Source: Shewanella sairae
GTDB taxonomy: Bacteria; Pseudomonadota; Gammaproteobacteria; Enterobacterales; Shewanellaceae
Direction of reading: 5' to 3'
DNA: 58,581 bases
Assembly (NCBI RefSeq): GCF_023283535.1
Contig: NZ_JAKILT010000033.1
Span: forward strand, 1 to 58,581
This document shows positions 17,201-24,934 of this stretch, one piece after another; within the stretch, counting starts at the first letter, position 1; every line of letters begins with the position of its first letter. A program made the position numbers and the translations under genes. The notes under the pieces are model-generated. The model saw only the letters and a list, made by a program, of their open reading frames with translations. It did no database searches and was not told where the DNA came from.

Positions 17201-17514
17201 TAGACAGTCACCAAAAAACCACCGCAAGGTGGTTTTTTTAGCTTCGAAATAAGCTAATTCAATTTTTGTTTTTGCTACGGTGAAGTCCCACATGTGTTTT
17301 AGCTTCATAGCTATCAATCGCCTCCAGCGGGCGTATATGCAGACACTGCTGAAGCACGCCGCGAGTACAATCCCTGTAGGCTCAACGAAAACATCCATGT
17401 TTTCGACGGCTTCAGCCGTATCTGCACTTGGTTAGATAAGCATAATTCTGATGATTCGGAGTAGTAGCTATATGGCTAGTTCATTATCTGTCTCTAATTC
17501 GCTCCGACCCCTTT
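17201..17514. repeat. Direct repeat, copy 1 (about 340-bp tandem period)
   Basis: Near-identical to copy 2, starting TAGACAGTCACC and ending near CGCTCCG. It contains the terminator that ends the fadE transcript and, read on the minus strand, hairpins with GGA/GAA loops: CGAAAACA-TGGA-TGTTTTCG at 17386-17405 and CGGCT-GA-AGCCG at 17407-17418. Small minus-strand frames cross it but lack binding sites and vary between copies, so I treat it as non-coding repetitive DNA. Confidence 0.85.
17213..17239 (+). terminator. Terminator of the acyl-CoA dehydrogenase gene (copy 1)
   Basis: AAAAAACCACC-GCAA-GGTGGTTTTTTT: a strong symmetrical hairpin, about 70 bases after the stop, able to act on both strands. 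Confidence 0.85.
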
Positions 17515-17542
17515 GTGGACCCCTTTGTGTTGTAAGCAGTAA

Positions 17543-17855
17543 TAGACAGTCACCCAAAAACCACCGCAAGGTGGTTTTTTTAGCTTCGAAATAAGCAAAC
17601 TCAATTTTTGTTTTTGCTACGGTGAAGTCCCACATGTGTTTTAGCTTCATAGCTATCAATCGCCTCCAGCGGGGGATGTGCAGACACTTCTGAAGCTCGC
17701 CGCTAGTACGTCCGTGTAGGCTCAACGAAAACATCCATGTTTTCGACGGCTTCAGCCGCATCTACACTTGGTTAGACAAGCATTATTCTGCTGATTAGGA
17801 ATAATGGCTAAAAGGCTAGTTCATTATCTATCTCTTATTCGCTCCGCCCCCTTTA
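17543..17855. repeat. Direct repeat, copy 2
   Basis: Aligns with copy 1 at an offset of 340-342 bases with scattered substitutions and small indels. It repeats the terminator (17556-17581) and the CGAAAACA...TGTTTTCG hairpin (17726-17745). Tandem duplication is the simplest explanation; insertion of two members of a repeat family is the alternative. Confidence 0.85.
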
Positions 17856-18002
17856 TGCAAAAATAACTATAATCCTATACAGGTATAATGACCTTGATGA
17901 ATCAGACAGATTTATCAATGCTAGAAAGTGAAATAATTGCATCGATAAACTTTTAACATCTGAAATAGCATTTGCTTATCATACAGTTAGGTTTCCGCTT
18001 TA

Positions 18003-18177
18003 ATCTAACAAGAGACCCGATAAATGTTCTGCATTGCTTTGCGAGGGTGGTAAATTCAAATTTTGTTAGCACCAGTGAAATTAACTGCTTTACATCAATG
18101 AGTTGCGTTGCTAACTTTGACGTAAATTAATAAAGTGAAAAGATTTATCGGAGACTCTGGATAATAAGACGTTAGGC
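18003..18177. repeat. Integron attC recombination site (candidate)
   Basis: An R''-like TCTAAC at 18004-18009 and an R'-like GTTAGGC at 18171-18177 bound the region. Just inside, AGAGACCCGATAAAT (18011-18025) is complementary to ATTTATCGGAGACTCT (18143-18158) with one bulge, as in folded attC sites. The 175-bp length is at the long end for attC but not outside. The next gene starts 12 bases after R', the usual cassette geometry. Confidence 0.6.
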
Positions 18178-18189
18178 ACAAGGAGAGAA

Positions 18190-18747
18190 ATGGAGAACAC
18201 TCTTATAACTTTGGCTGAATTTCATTACGAACTGGGATTCATTGGACAGGATAAATATCAAGAGCGTATTAATGTTGCACTTTGGCTATCTGGCAAACTT
18301 GATGGCGGTGATCCAAGATTAGAACCTCCAGAAGAGGAGATGAATGATAGTCGTGAAGAGTTTGAATCTGAGAACGAAGCTGTTGTATTAAAAAACGCTT
18401 CAGGAAAGAGTTCGACAGGGAGAAATGAAGATGATGGGCTTGAATTTCTCTTTCTTAATAAATGGGTTTTCACGAAGGCTGACCCAGACTCATACCCGTC
18501 TGTACCTCACGGACATTATAAAAGTCAAAACAAACCATGGCCTAAACTAAACCCATATACAGGTCGTGTTTTTAGCTCAAAACATCAAGAAGAAACGAGT
18601 CAACGGCTGTCAAAAAAACAAATGAAGATGATTTGGAATGATGAAAAATTCAAAAACTTCTGTCGCGAAATGATTGTTTGGTATCAAGAGCAGTTCACAT
18701 ACTATAAGTTTCAAGTGCGTCGGCCATTAAGGTTTCCACGGTGGTGA
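18190..18747 (+). CDS. Integron-cassette-like gene, unknown function
   Basis: A 185-residue soluble protein behind a textbook AAGGAG binding site. The N-terminal part is helical (LITLAEFHYELGFIGQDKYQERINVALWL), the middle is acidic and probably disordered (about residues 42-90), and the C-terminal part has a conserved-looking motif SVPHGHYKS...PWPKLNPYTGRVF followed by a Lys/Trp-rich helical region ending RHPLRFP-like (RRPLRFPRW). The PHGH and LNPYTG elements suggest a real family, possibly an enzyme or nuclease-like domain, but I do not recognise it. Flanking attC-like sites mark it as a mobile cassette. Confidence 0.75.
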   Translation: MENTLITLAEFHYELGFIGQDKYQERINVALWLSGKLDGGDPRLEPPEEEMNDSREEFESENEAVVLKNASGKSSTGRNEDDGLEFLFLNKWVFTKADPDSYPSVPHGHYKSQNKPWPKLNPYTGRVFSSKHQEETSQRLSKKQMKMIWNDEKFKNFCREMIVWYQEQFTYYKFQVRRPLRFPRW

Positions 18748-18751
18748 TTTG

Positions 18752-18823
18752 GCCTAACAAGCACATGTTGTCGGACTGGATTTCCGCTGCGCTTCAAAGC
18801 AGCCGAAAATGCGGGCGTAATAA
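18752..18823. repeat. Degenerate attC-like site after the cassette gene
   Basis: GCCTAAC starts 4 bases after the stop codon, as R'' sites usually do. An inner hairpin CGCTGC/GCAGC follows, and the right arm ATGCGGGCGTAA aligns with the complement of the left arm. The expected GTT of R' reads GTA (18817-18819), so the site may be inactive. Confidence 0.5.
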
Positions 18824-18847
18824 TTCTTCAAGTGAGCTGTGTAGTAC

Positions 18848-19264
18848 ATGAATGTAAAATTAAAAGAAGAAATTGAAAACATCCATCTAGAATTTTTTCA
18901 ATTTCAAAACAATGTGCTTGGCTTTTTTATCATTGCATTAGCTTTGGGTTGTCTTGGTAGTAATCAGCCTGGCGTCAACGCTTTAATTTGCTTAATTACA
19001 CCATTCATTATTTATTTCAGTAGTCATCCTTATTACTACAAGTATTATGGCCCAAGAAAAATAAACGGACTTTTCCCTAGAATCAGAATCAAAAGAATTA
19101 AAAACCCGAACATTTTTCTTGAGTTTAAAAAAACACCAGTATACGCCTTTGGTGTAGCCTTTCTTTTGTTTGTGGCTTGTTTAGACCTATATTTGTTCCT
19201 AATAAAAGAAATTTCATTTTGTGGTTGGTCTAAAGCAATTGAATGCTATATATACGGTGGTTAA
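18848..19264 (+). CDS. Small predicted membrane protein, cassette-like
   Basis: A 138-residue protein with likely transmembrane segments near residues 22-38 (LGFFIIALALGCLG), 43-58 (INALICLITPFIIYF-type) and 98-118 (VAFLLFVACLDLYLFLI). A basic loop (PRIRIKRIKNPN) lies between the second and third. Base composition is clearly more AT-rich than neighbouring core genes, and it begins about 25 bases after a degenerate attC-like site, both consistent with a captured cassette. The binding site is weak. No family recognised. Confidence 0.6.
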   Translation: MNVKLKEEIENIHLEFFQFQNNVLGFFIIALALGCLGSNQPGVNALICLITPFIIYFSSHPYYYKYYGPRKINGLFPRIRIKRIKNPNIFLEFKKTPVYAFGVAFLLFVACLDLYLFLIKEISFCGWSKAIECYIYGG

Positions 19265-19470
19265 GCAGAATTATAACGCGGTGTTACCGTATATCCACTT
19301 GCCATATTTTCCCTAATGAGACTTATCACTTTAAAAGTTTTAACTCTAAGCAATTCCAGTCCAACAACGAGCTAGGGCTTTAGCCATAACTAAAAGCTAT
19401 CAGCTCATTACAAACTCACAGAAAACACCAATTCCCCATCGAAGTTGCCGAAGTACGTTGGAATAAATCG
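19265..19470. other. Non-coding space after the second cassette-like gene
   Basis: No gene seen. A TATAACGCGGTGTTACC segment just after the stop faintly recalls an attC end, but no matching arm was found. Confidence 0.3.
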
Positions 19471-19477
19471 TGTGATG

Positions 19478-19679
19478 CCGACAGGGATGTCGGTGTAGCT
19501 TTCGCGGGGCAGGATGCCCCATCGGAAGCGTTAGCGATTTATCCATAAGTATGAGGCCCGTATCTAATGCATGTAACTTCGTCGGGGCGGCTCGGGTGAT
19601 GCAAGAGGGGGAAGCTGTTGTCCCCCTTTTGCCCGAGTGTGAGCTGGAAGCTCACGACCTTTATCAAACGAAGTTTGAT
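19478..19679 (+). repeat. Array of hairpins with GGA/GAA loops (CsrA-site-like or repetitive element)
   Basis: Consecutive perfect or near-perfect hairpins: CCGACA-GGGA-TGTCGG 19478-19493; GGGGCA-GGA-TGCCCC 19506-19520 inside GCTTTCG/CGGAAGC; a long imperfect hairpin CTCGGG...CCCGAG 19591-19637 with AGGGGGA/TCCCCCT inside; GTGAGCT-GGA-AGCTCAC 19639-19655; ATCAAAC-GAA-GTTTGAT 19663-19679. The first contains ACAGGGATGT, matching the core of the published CsrA SELEX consensus RUACARGGAUGU as I remember it. No promoter or T-run terminator was placed, so expression is unproven. A 69-codon frame across it looks spurious. Confidence 0.6.
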
Positions 19680-19766
19680 TGGTTCGGTCGATGGCTAAGC
19701 GCAGACCCACAGTTAGCCTCAATAACAAGGGCGCCCCGCTATGACGCCCAATCATCATAGCTACAA

Positions 19767-21920
19767 CTAGGGTGTGACAATATTAAACACCCCTTTGGGT
19801 CTATCCAACGATGAAAAGAAGCTGACCAAATCAAGCTTACTGCCTTCGATTTCAAGCTCGTCGGAAAACAGCACCTCTTTGACGCCTGCTTTGCCAATAA
19901 TCAAATCGACAAATAGTTCATGGCTAATATTTAAGGTCGCGTTGGCCTTAGCAGATTTGGGCGCAAGCTTATGGTGTAGCACTGAGTTTTTAAGCTCTAG
20001 CACATAGTTTTTATCAAGATCGGTAAAATTGATATTAAGGATAAACGCTTCGCCGAATACTTCAGGACCAATCACTCTTGATGCCATCGACTGCATAAAG
20101 TTCTCGACTGGCGATTGCAGTAAAATCTGTTTCATAGAAGCTAAATCAATGCCCACCTCTGGGCTGCCGTGCCTTAGCTCATAGGCAGCAGTTAGGTACA
20201 CATCACGCCAAGGTGCAGACTCTGCCTGATAACCCAGCTGATCATAAATACTGGCAAGCAATGCTTTGGCTTGTTTACGCTTAGGTTCGGCCACCACGAG
20301 ATGATTTACCAGCTCTGCCGCCCAGCGGTATTCGCCAGCAGCAACCGCCTTATTGGCAGCTGCTATGATCTTGTCAGCGCCGCCCATTAGCTCAACATAT
20401 TTAACCGCTGATGCCGTTGCAGGCAATGGGTCTAAGTTAACGGGATTAGCGTCGTACCAGCCTAAATAAGCTTGGTATACCGCCTTGGCATTGTGCTTAA
20501 CTGTGCCGTAATAACCACGGCTAGCAAAGGTGTTAGACAGTGACGGCGGCATCTGTATTTGCTCGGCAATTTCTGCCGGAGTAAAGCCTGCGTTAAGCAT
20601 ACGCACCGACTGATCATGAATATACTTATACGTATCACGCTGCTTTTGTAAAAACTCATTCACCTCTGCTTGGCCCCAAATAGGCCAATGATGACTGCCA
20701 AAGTACACTTTGGTGTCTCGCTGAGCGTTAAGGGCATCATCAATGGCTCGGCTCCATACTAATGCGTCACGCACCTTAGCGCCGCGCAGGGTGTACAGAT
20801 TGTGCATGTTTTTAGAGACTAATTCGGCGCCGCAATAAGCCTGCTGTTCTGGCAGGTAAAAAGTAAACTCTGCGGGGGCTTCTGATCCCGATACGATTTG
20901 AAACTCAAACGGGACGCCATCAATCTCCATCGCTGAATCTTGCTCGACTACCACATTAGGGCTGAGAATACCGAACTCGCCAAAGGCTGGCTCTTTACCT
21001 AAGCCTGAATCGATATGGCCGCGGCTAGAGCGAGGTAGCTGCTTGCCGTACATGTACATGGCGCGGCGGCTCATGGCTGTGCCTGCCATCACATTTTCGC
21101 TGGTCGCTTCATGCATAAAACCAGCGGGGGCAATAATATCAACTGACTTAAGTGCGGCTAAATCTCTGCCATCTTTATTTTGAAATAGTCCCAGTGCGCC
21201 ACCAAAGTGATCCATATGACTATGGGTAAAGACGATGGCTGATATTGGCCGTTTACCCAGTGTTTTATTTAAAAATTCGAATGCCACTTCTGCCGTTTCA
21301 GCTGTGGTTAATGGGTCGACAATAATCCAACCGCTGTCACCTGCAATCACCGTCATATTGGCTAAATCAAAACCACGCAGTTGGTAAACACCTTTGGTGA
21401 CTTCAAATAAGCCATCGATATTATTTAAGCTGGCTTGACGCCATAGACTTGGGTTAACGCTATTGGGCGCATCCCCTTGAATAAAGTCATAGGCGGTTCT
21501 ATCCCAAATTACCTTGCCTTTATCATCAACCACTTTAAGCTCTGGCATGCTGGCGATAAAGCCACGTTTGGCGTCTTCAAAGTCTTGTACATTATCGAAT
21601 GGCAGTGAGCTAAGCACCGCTTGATTGGCGGCAACCGTGTGTGAACTTGCGGCAGTAAAACCGGCAGAATCAGCACCTTGTAACTCTGAAGATGCTTGCA
21701 CTGAGTTAACCTTTGGATCTGGCTGACAGCCTGTGAGCAACGTCAAGACCAACATCGTGCCCATCATAGCGATAGAGCTGAGTTTAACTGGTGGGGAGAA
21801 CGTACGCTTAGTGCAAGTACTGGGTAAACGAGTGCTAAAATAAGTGCCGGAAAAGTAGCGGGCTTGAGTGCGAGTAAGCTGTTGATGCTTTTGTTGAACA
21901 GAAATCAAAGACGTTGACAT
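19767..21920 (-). CDS. Alkylsulfatase of the SdsA1/YjcS metallo-beta-lactamase family, probable lipoprotein
   Basis: About 717 residues from the ATG chosen; a TTG six codons upstream and an internal ATG just before the lipobox (21767) are alternatives. The metallo-beta-lactamase motif THSHMDHFGG lies near residue 232. A helical dimerisation region follows (YELRHGSPEVG), and the C-terminal part is an SCP2-like sterol-carrier domain (NATLNISHELFVDLIIGKAG...). The family cleaves primary or secondary alkyl sulfates such as SDS to alcohol and sulfate. LLTGC with preceding hydrophobic stretch suggests lipidation, but it lies about 60 residues in, unusually far. An AraC regulator lies upstream on the same strand. 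Confidence 0.88.
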   Translation of the reverse strand: MSTSLISVQQKHQQLTRTQARYFSGTYFSTRLPSTCTKRTFSPPVKLSSIAMMGTMLVLTLLTGCQPDPKVNSVQASSELQGADSAGFTAASSHTVAANQAVLSSLPFDNVQDFEDAKRGFIASMPELKVVDDKGKVIWDRTAYDFIQGDAPNSVNPSLWRQASLNNIDGLFEVTKGVYQLRGFDLANMTVIAGDSGWIIVDPLTTAETAEVAFEFLNKTLGKRPISAIVFTHSHMDHFGGALGLFQNKDGRDLAALKSVDIIAPAGFMHEATSENVMAGTAMSRRAMYMYGKQLPRSSRGHIDSGLGKEPAFGEFGILSPNVVVEQDSAMEIDGVPFEFQIVSGSEAPAEFTFYLPEQQAYCGAELVSKNMHNLYTLRGAKVRDALVWSRAIDDALNAQRDTKVYFGSHHWPIWGQAEVNEFLQKQRDTYKYIHDQSVRMLNAGFTPAEIAEQIQMPPSLSNTFASRGYYGTVKHNAKAVYQAYLGWYDANPVNLDPLPATASAVKYVELMGGADKIIAAANKAVAAGEYRWAAELVNHLVVAEPKRKQAKALLASIYDQLGYQAESAPWRDVYLTAAYELRHGSPEVGIDLASMKQILLQSPVENFMQSMASRVIGPEVFGEAFILNINFTDLDKNYVLELKNSVLHHKLAPKSAKANATLNISHELFVDLIIGKAGVKEVLFSDELEIEGSKLDLVSFFSSLDRPKGVFNIVTP

Positions 21921-22110
21921 AATAAACCGCTTTGTCAATTAACAGGATACCCCCAACTTATTACATAAAAGCAACACAGGGTTTATCATTTTTCGCCAAT
22001 ATCAAAGATGCGCTTGTCAGCCACCGGTTTTTAATCACTCTCTTTTAATTCCCCCCTTTTAATCACCCTCTTTAAGCACTCTATTTTAGTAAATAAGGCA
22101 ATTGTTTATT

Positions 22111-23157
22111 TTATTGACGCCACTTTTTGCAGGCGAAATTGGACGGGCTCATAGCCATCCAAGCAGTAAAAGAGCGGGTAAAGTTACTCACGCTGGTATA
22201 ACCTAAGGTATCTGAAATCTCACTCACTGCCATATCGGTATTGGTCAAATAATGCAGCGCAAGTTCTAGGCTTTTTAACTTAAGCAACTCTCTAAACCCT
22301 GTGCCTTCCGCCTTCAAATAGCGACTCAAACTACGCTCACTAACATTAAACATCTGCGCAATCATCTGTGCTGTCGGCTCTTGGTTAATTAAAACGGCAT
22401 GGATCCCTTGGCTGGTTTTCTCGCGCCAGCTGAGCGCTTGCATCTTATGTAGATACTGCCGCACATCCGCTTCAGTTTGCAGCGCTTGTACTGGATCTTT
22501 AGTCACAGCAGTTTGCTCTAATACTCCCCTATCCATCCACATACAGTTATCAGCGGCATTCATAACCACTTCGCAGTCAAAGTAGTCATACCATAACTGG
22601 GCATTTTTAGGTGCACTGCGCATCAGTTCAACCCGTTTAACAAAATGGCGATGACCGACCATCTGTTTTCCATGCTGCATTAGACTGCTAAAAAACGCAT
22701 CTATTGCCAGCTCACTAATTGCTACCCCATTAAGCGGCGTAATAGTGAAACCCAACCATTGAGGAGTACGCTGTAAACGAATACGGCCGCTATTGCTGAC
22801 CAGTGCCGAGTAATCAGGTAACGCTTCAAATGCTTGTGCGAGTGAATCGCTACTGAGCATCAATGCGCCTAGAGAATGGAAATGAATTGGGTAAGCATAT
22901 TGACCGACGGTTAAGCCAAAATCCGTCGCACCAGTGGCATTTTGCGCCAGCTGCCAAAGCTGGGTCATGTTATCAATATTAACCCGCTGTTCGGGCGCGG
23001 CTTCAAGCGCTTGTAAACATAAGCCTGCTTGCTTAAATAGCCCATTTGGCTCAATACCACTCACGCTGAGCGCTCTGGCTATCGCCAAAGACCAAGCAGC
23101 AATCGTGCTGTATCGAGTCACAGCTTGGGTATTAATAGGATGAGATGAAGTCGGCAT
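22111..23157 (-). CDS. AraC-family regulator with arabinose-binding-like (OruR/ArgR-type) N-terminal domain
   Basis: A 348-residue protein. The N-terminal region (about residues 20-200) matches the long sensor domain of AraC regulators such as OruR and MmsR (GLTVGQYAYPIHFHSLGALMLSSDSLAQAFEALPDY). The C-terminal AraC domain has AQMFNVSERSLSRYLKAEGTGFRELLK and ISDTLGYTSVSNFTRSFTAWMAMSPSNF. It ends about 190 bases before the alkylsulfatase on the same strand, so control of that gene is a reasonable inference. No operator identified. Confidence 0.87.
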   Translation of the reverse strand: MPTSSHPINTQAVTRYSTIAAWSLAIARALSVSGIEPNGLFKQAGLCLQALEAAPEQRVNIDNMTQLWQLAQNATGATDFGLTVGQYAYPIHFHSLGALMLSSDSLAQAFEALPDYSALVSNSGRIRLQRTPQWLGFTITPLNGVAISELAIDAFFSSLMQHGKQMVGHRHFVKRVELMRSAPKNAQLWYDYFDCEVVMNAADNCMWMDRGVLEQTAVTKDPVQALQTEADVRQYLHKMQALSWREKTSQGIHAVLINQEPTAQMIAQMFNVSERSLSRYLKAEGTGFRELLKLKSLELALHYLTNTDMAVSEISDTLGYTSVSNFTRSFTAWMAMSPSNFACKKWRQ

Positions 23158-23289
23158 ATAATCTGATTCTTCCCTACAGGTCTTTGATTAGCCAATAACA
23201 GACTATCAGCTTTGGCTTTCTATTGTTATCTAAGACACTACGTGACTGACCAGTATTATTAAAGGGCATTAGCCAATTTTAAAAACAAA

Positions 23290-23317
23290 AAGGCTCAAAG
23301 GAGAACCTTTGAGCCTT
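23290..23317 (-). terminator. Terminator of the nnrS-nrfA unit
   Basis: Perfect 12-bp stem AAGGCTCAAAGG/CCTTTGAGCCTT with a 4-base loop; on the minus strand it is followed by TTTTTGTTTTT. About 95 bases past the nrfA stop. Confidence 0.88.
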
Positions 23318-23411
23318 AAACGTTATTGGTTAGCTTAATTTCCTTAAGTAACTAGCCTTAACTAACCCGTCTTAACTAATTCGTTTAAAAAATGGTCGTT
23401 AACACGCTCGC

Positions 23412-24836
23412 TTATTCGTAACCGTAGTGGGTTACTTCAGACCACTTTTTATCGACGTCTTGCTTAATAAACTGTTTCTTCTGCTCTGTGAGTTTATCAA
23501 GTTCAATACCTACCGCCTTGTGAGCTGACGCTTTAGTGCTGATATCTGGATAGTCAATCTTGCTGATGTCAAACTTTTTCAAAATCTCAGCCAATGACGC
23601 CCGCGCGTAGTTAACTTGTCTAATCGACATATCCAGTAAGGCATTGCCCTCTTCTGGGTTATGGGCATACAGACCATGCGATGCCATAGCAAAGTCCCAA
23701 CGCCACTGTGAATGACGAATTGCCATAATCGCATCGTTCATTAGCGGCCAAGTCGCGCCAGCATCCCACGCAGTTTTAGCTTCGTAATGTGCCTTAACCA
23801 GTAAACCTTCGACTTCACGCGCTTTTGCATCGATTTCAGCCTTGCTGCGTTCAAGTGATTTTACGATGGTTTTTTCACTCTTATGGCAGTCCTGACATAC
23901 TGCGTCGAAATGGTCTAACGCCTTGCTGATCTTATGGTTAGTAAAGCTATTACCCTTAGCATCGGTTTCTTCTGGCATGTGGCAAGTAATACACGTTACC
24001 CCTGCTTCAGCATGTTTACTGCGGCTCCAATGCTCAAACTCAGGATGGCGCGCCTTTAATATTGGCGTTTGCGATATGGGATGGATCCACTCATAAAAAC
24101 GGCGAGTGTCGTAATACTTTTCAATATCGTCAACGGTGTTACCAAAGATCCAAGGAATATTCACTTTGTCGCTGCGTTCTGGCTGGAAATAATAGGTCAC
24201 ATGGCATTGGCCACAGGTTTGCGCGCCTTGCATATTCACGTCTTGCTTATCAAATGGAATATGCACTTTCGCCATCGCATCTTGTGCATGGGGGCGCGGC
24301 ATTGCTAGCTCAGCTTTACCATCAACATGGCAATCTGTGCAATACACCACGCTATTAATTTCTGTGCCTAAATCGGTAAAGTTTTTAGCAGAAAAACCTT
24401 CAACGCCTAACTCTTTCATCAAACGTGTAGCATCTGGGGTTTTACAGGTCCAGCAGCTTGCTGATAATCCTTTTTCACCGTCTTTTGGTGGCACGCCTGT
24501 ACGCAAAGTATGGGTCACATCCGCAACCGCAAAGTGGTGGCCTCGTGGGCTATTATATTCTTTAGCAAACGATGAGCCCGCCCATAAAATCACTGCTGCG
24601 GGGTAGCTTGCCAGCATATCTTCGCGCTCAGTTTGCTCTGAAGTTTGTTGCCAACTTTGATACTGCACCGGAAACGCTTCACGTAGCGCAGCATCACGTT
24701 GTTGTTGCTCTACGGCTGCTTTGCTTAGGCTTTTTTTATCATCAGCCGCAGCGCTCTCAGCAAGTGCTGAGCCCATTGGCCAAAGCAGGCCTATCATCAA
24801 TGTACTGGCTAATTTCACACGCTTATGTACCATCAT
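23412..24836 (-). CDS. nrfA: Ammonia-forming pentahaem cytochrome c nitrite reductase
   Basis: A 474-residue periplasmic enzyme reducing nitrite to ammonium with six electrons. The signal peptide ends near SALAES. Five haem sites: CWTCK at 128-132 (the lysine-ligated catalytic haem typical of NrfA), CTDCH 166-170, CGQCH 208-212, CITCH 282-286 and CQDCH 314-318. Length is usual for the family. In Shewanella NrfA receives electrons from the quinol dehydrogenase CymA, and no nrfBCD genes lie here, in agreement. It follows nnrS by 98 bases on the same strand, so co-transcription or a private promoter in that gap are both possible. Confidence 0.97.
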   Translation of the reverse strand: MMVHKRVKLASTLMIGLLWPMGSALAESAAADDKKSLSKAAVEQQQRDAALREAFPVQYQSWQQTSEQTEREDMLASYPAAVILWAGSSFAKEYNSPRGHHFAVADVTHTLRTGVPPKDGEKGLSASCWTCKTPDATRLMKELGVEGFSAKNFTDLGTEINSVVYCTDCHVDGKAELAMPRPHAQDAMAKVHIPFDKQDVNMQGAQTCGQCHVTYYFQPERSDKVNIPWIFGNTVDDIEKYYDTRRFYEWIHPISQTPILKARHPEFEHWSRSKHAEAGVTCITCHMPEETDAKGNSFTNHKISKALDHFDAVCQDCHKSEKTIVKSLERSKAEIDAKAREVEGLLVKAHYEAKTAWDAGATWPLMNDAIMAIRHSQWRWDFAMASHGLYAHNPEEGNALLDMSIRQVNYARASLAEILKKFDISKIDYPDISTKASAHKAVGIELDKLTEQKKQFIKQDVDKKWSEVTHYGYE

Positions 24837-24934
24837 TTTTTACTATCAACCTTTTATTTTTATAACTACTACTTTTAAATTCTTGCGTTCTTTTTACGAT
24901 AAAAAATGGCGAACTTTTAATACGACAAATAGCG

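Noticed and set aside
17198..17761. Two small minus-strand frames across the tandem repeat, giving related peptides
   Set aside because: They overlap the terminator hairpin, lack a ribosome binding site and differ in length between copies; they look like repeat DNA read as protein.
19551..19760. A 69-codon frame across the hairpin array (and a 64-codon frame on the opposite strand)
   Set aside because: The sequence is dominated by inverted repeats, with no binding site and no recognisable protein pattern.
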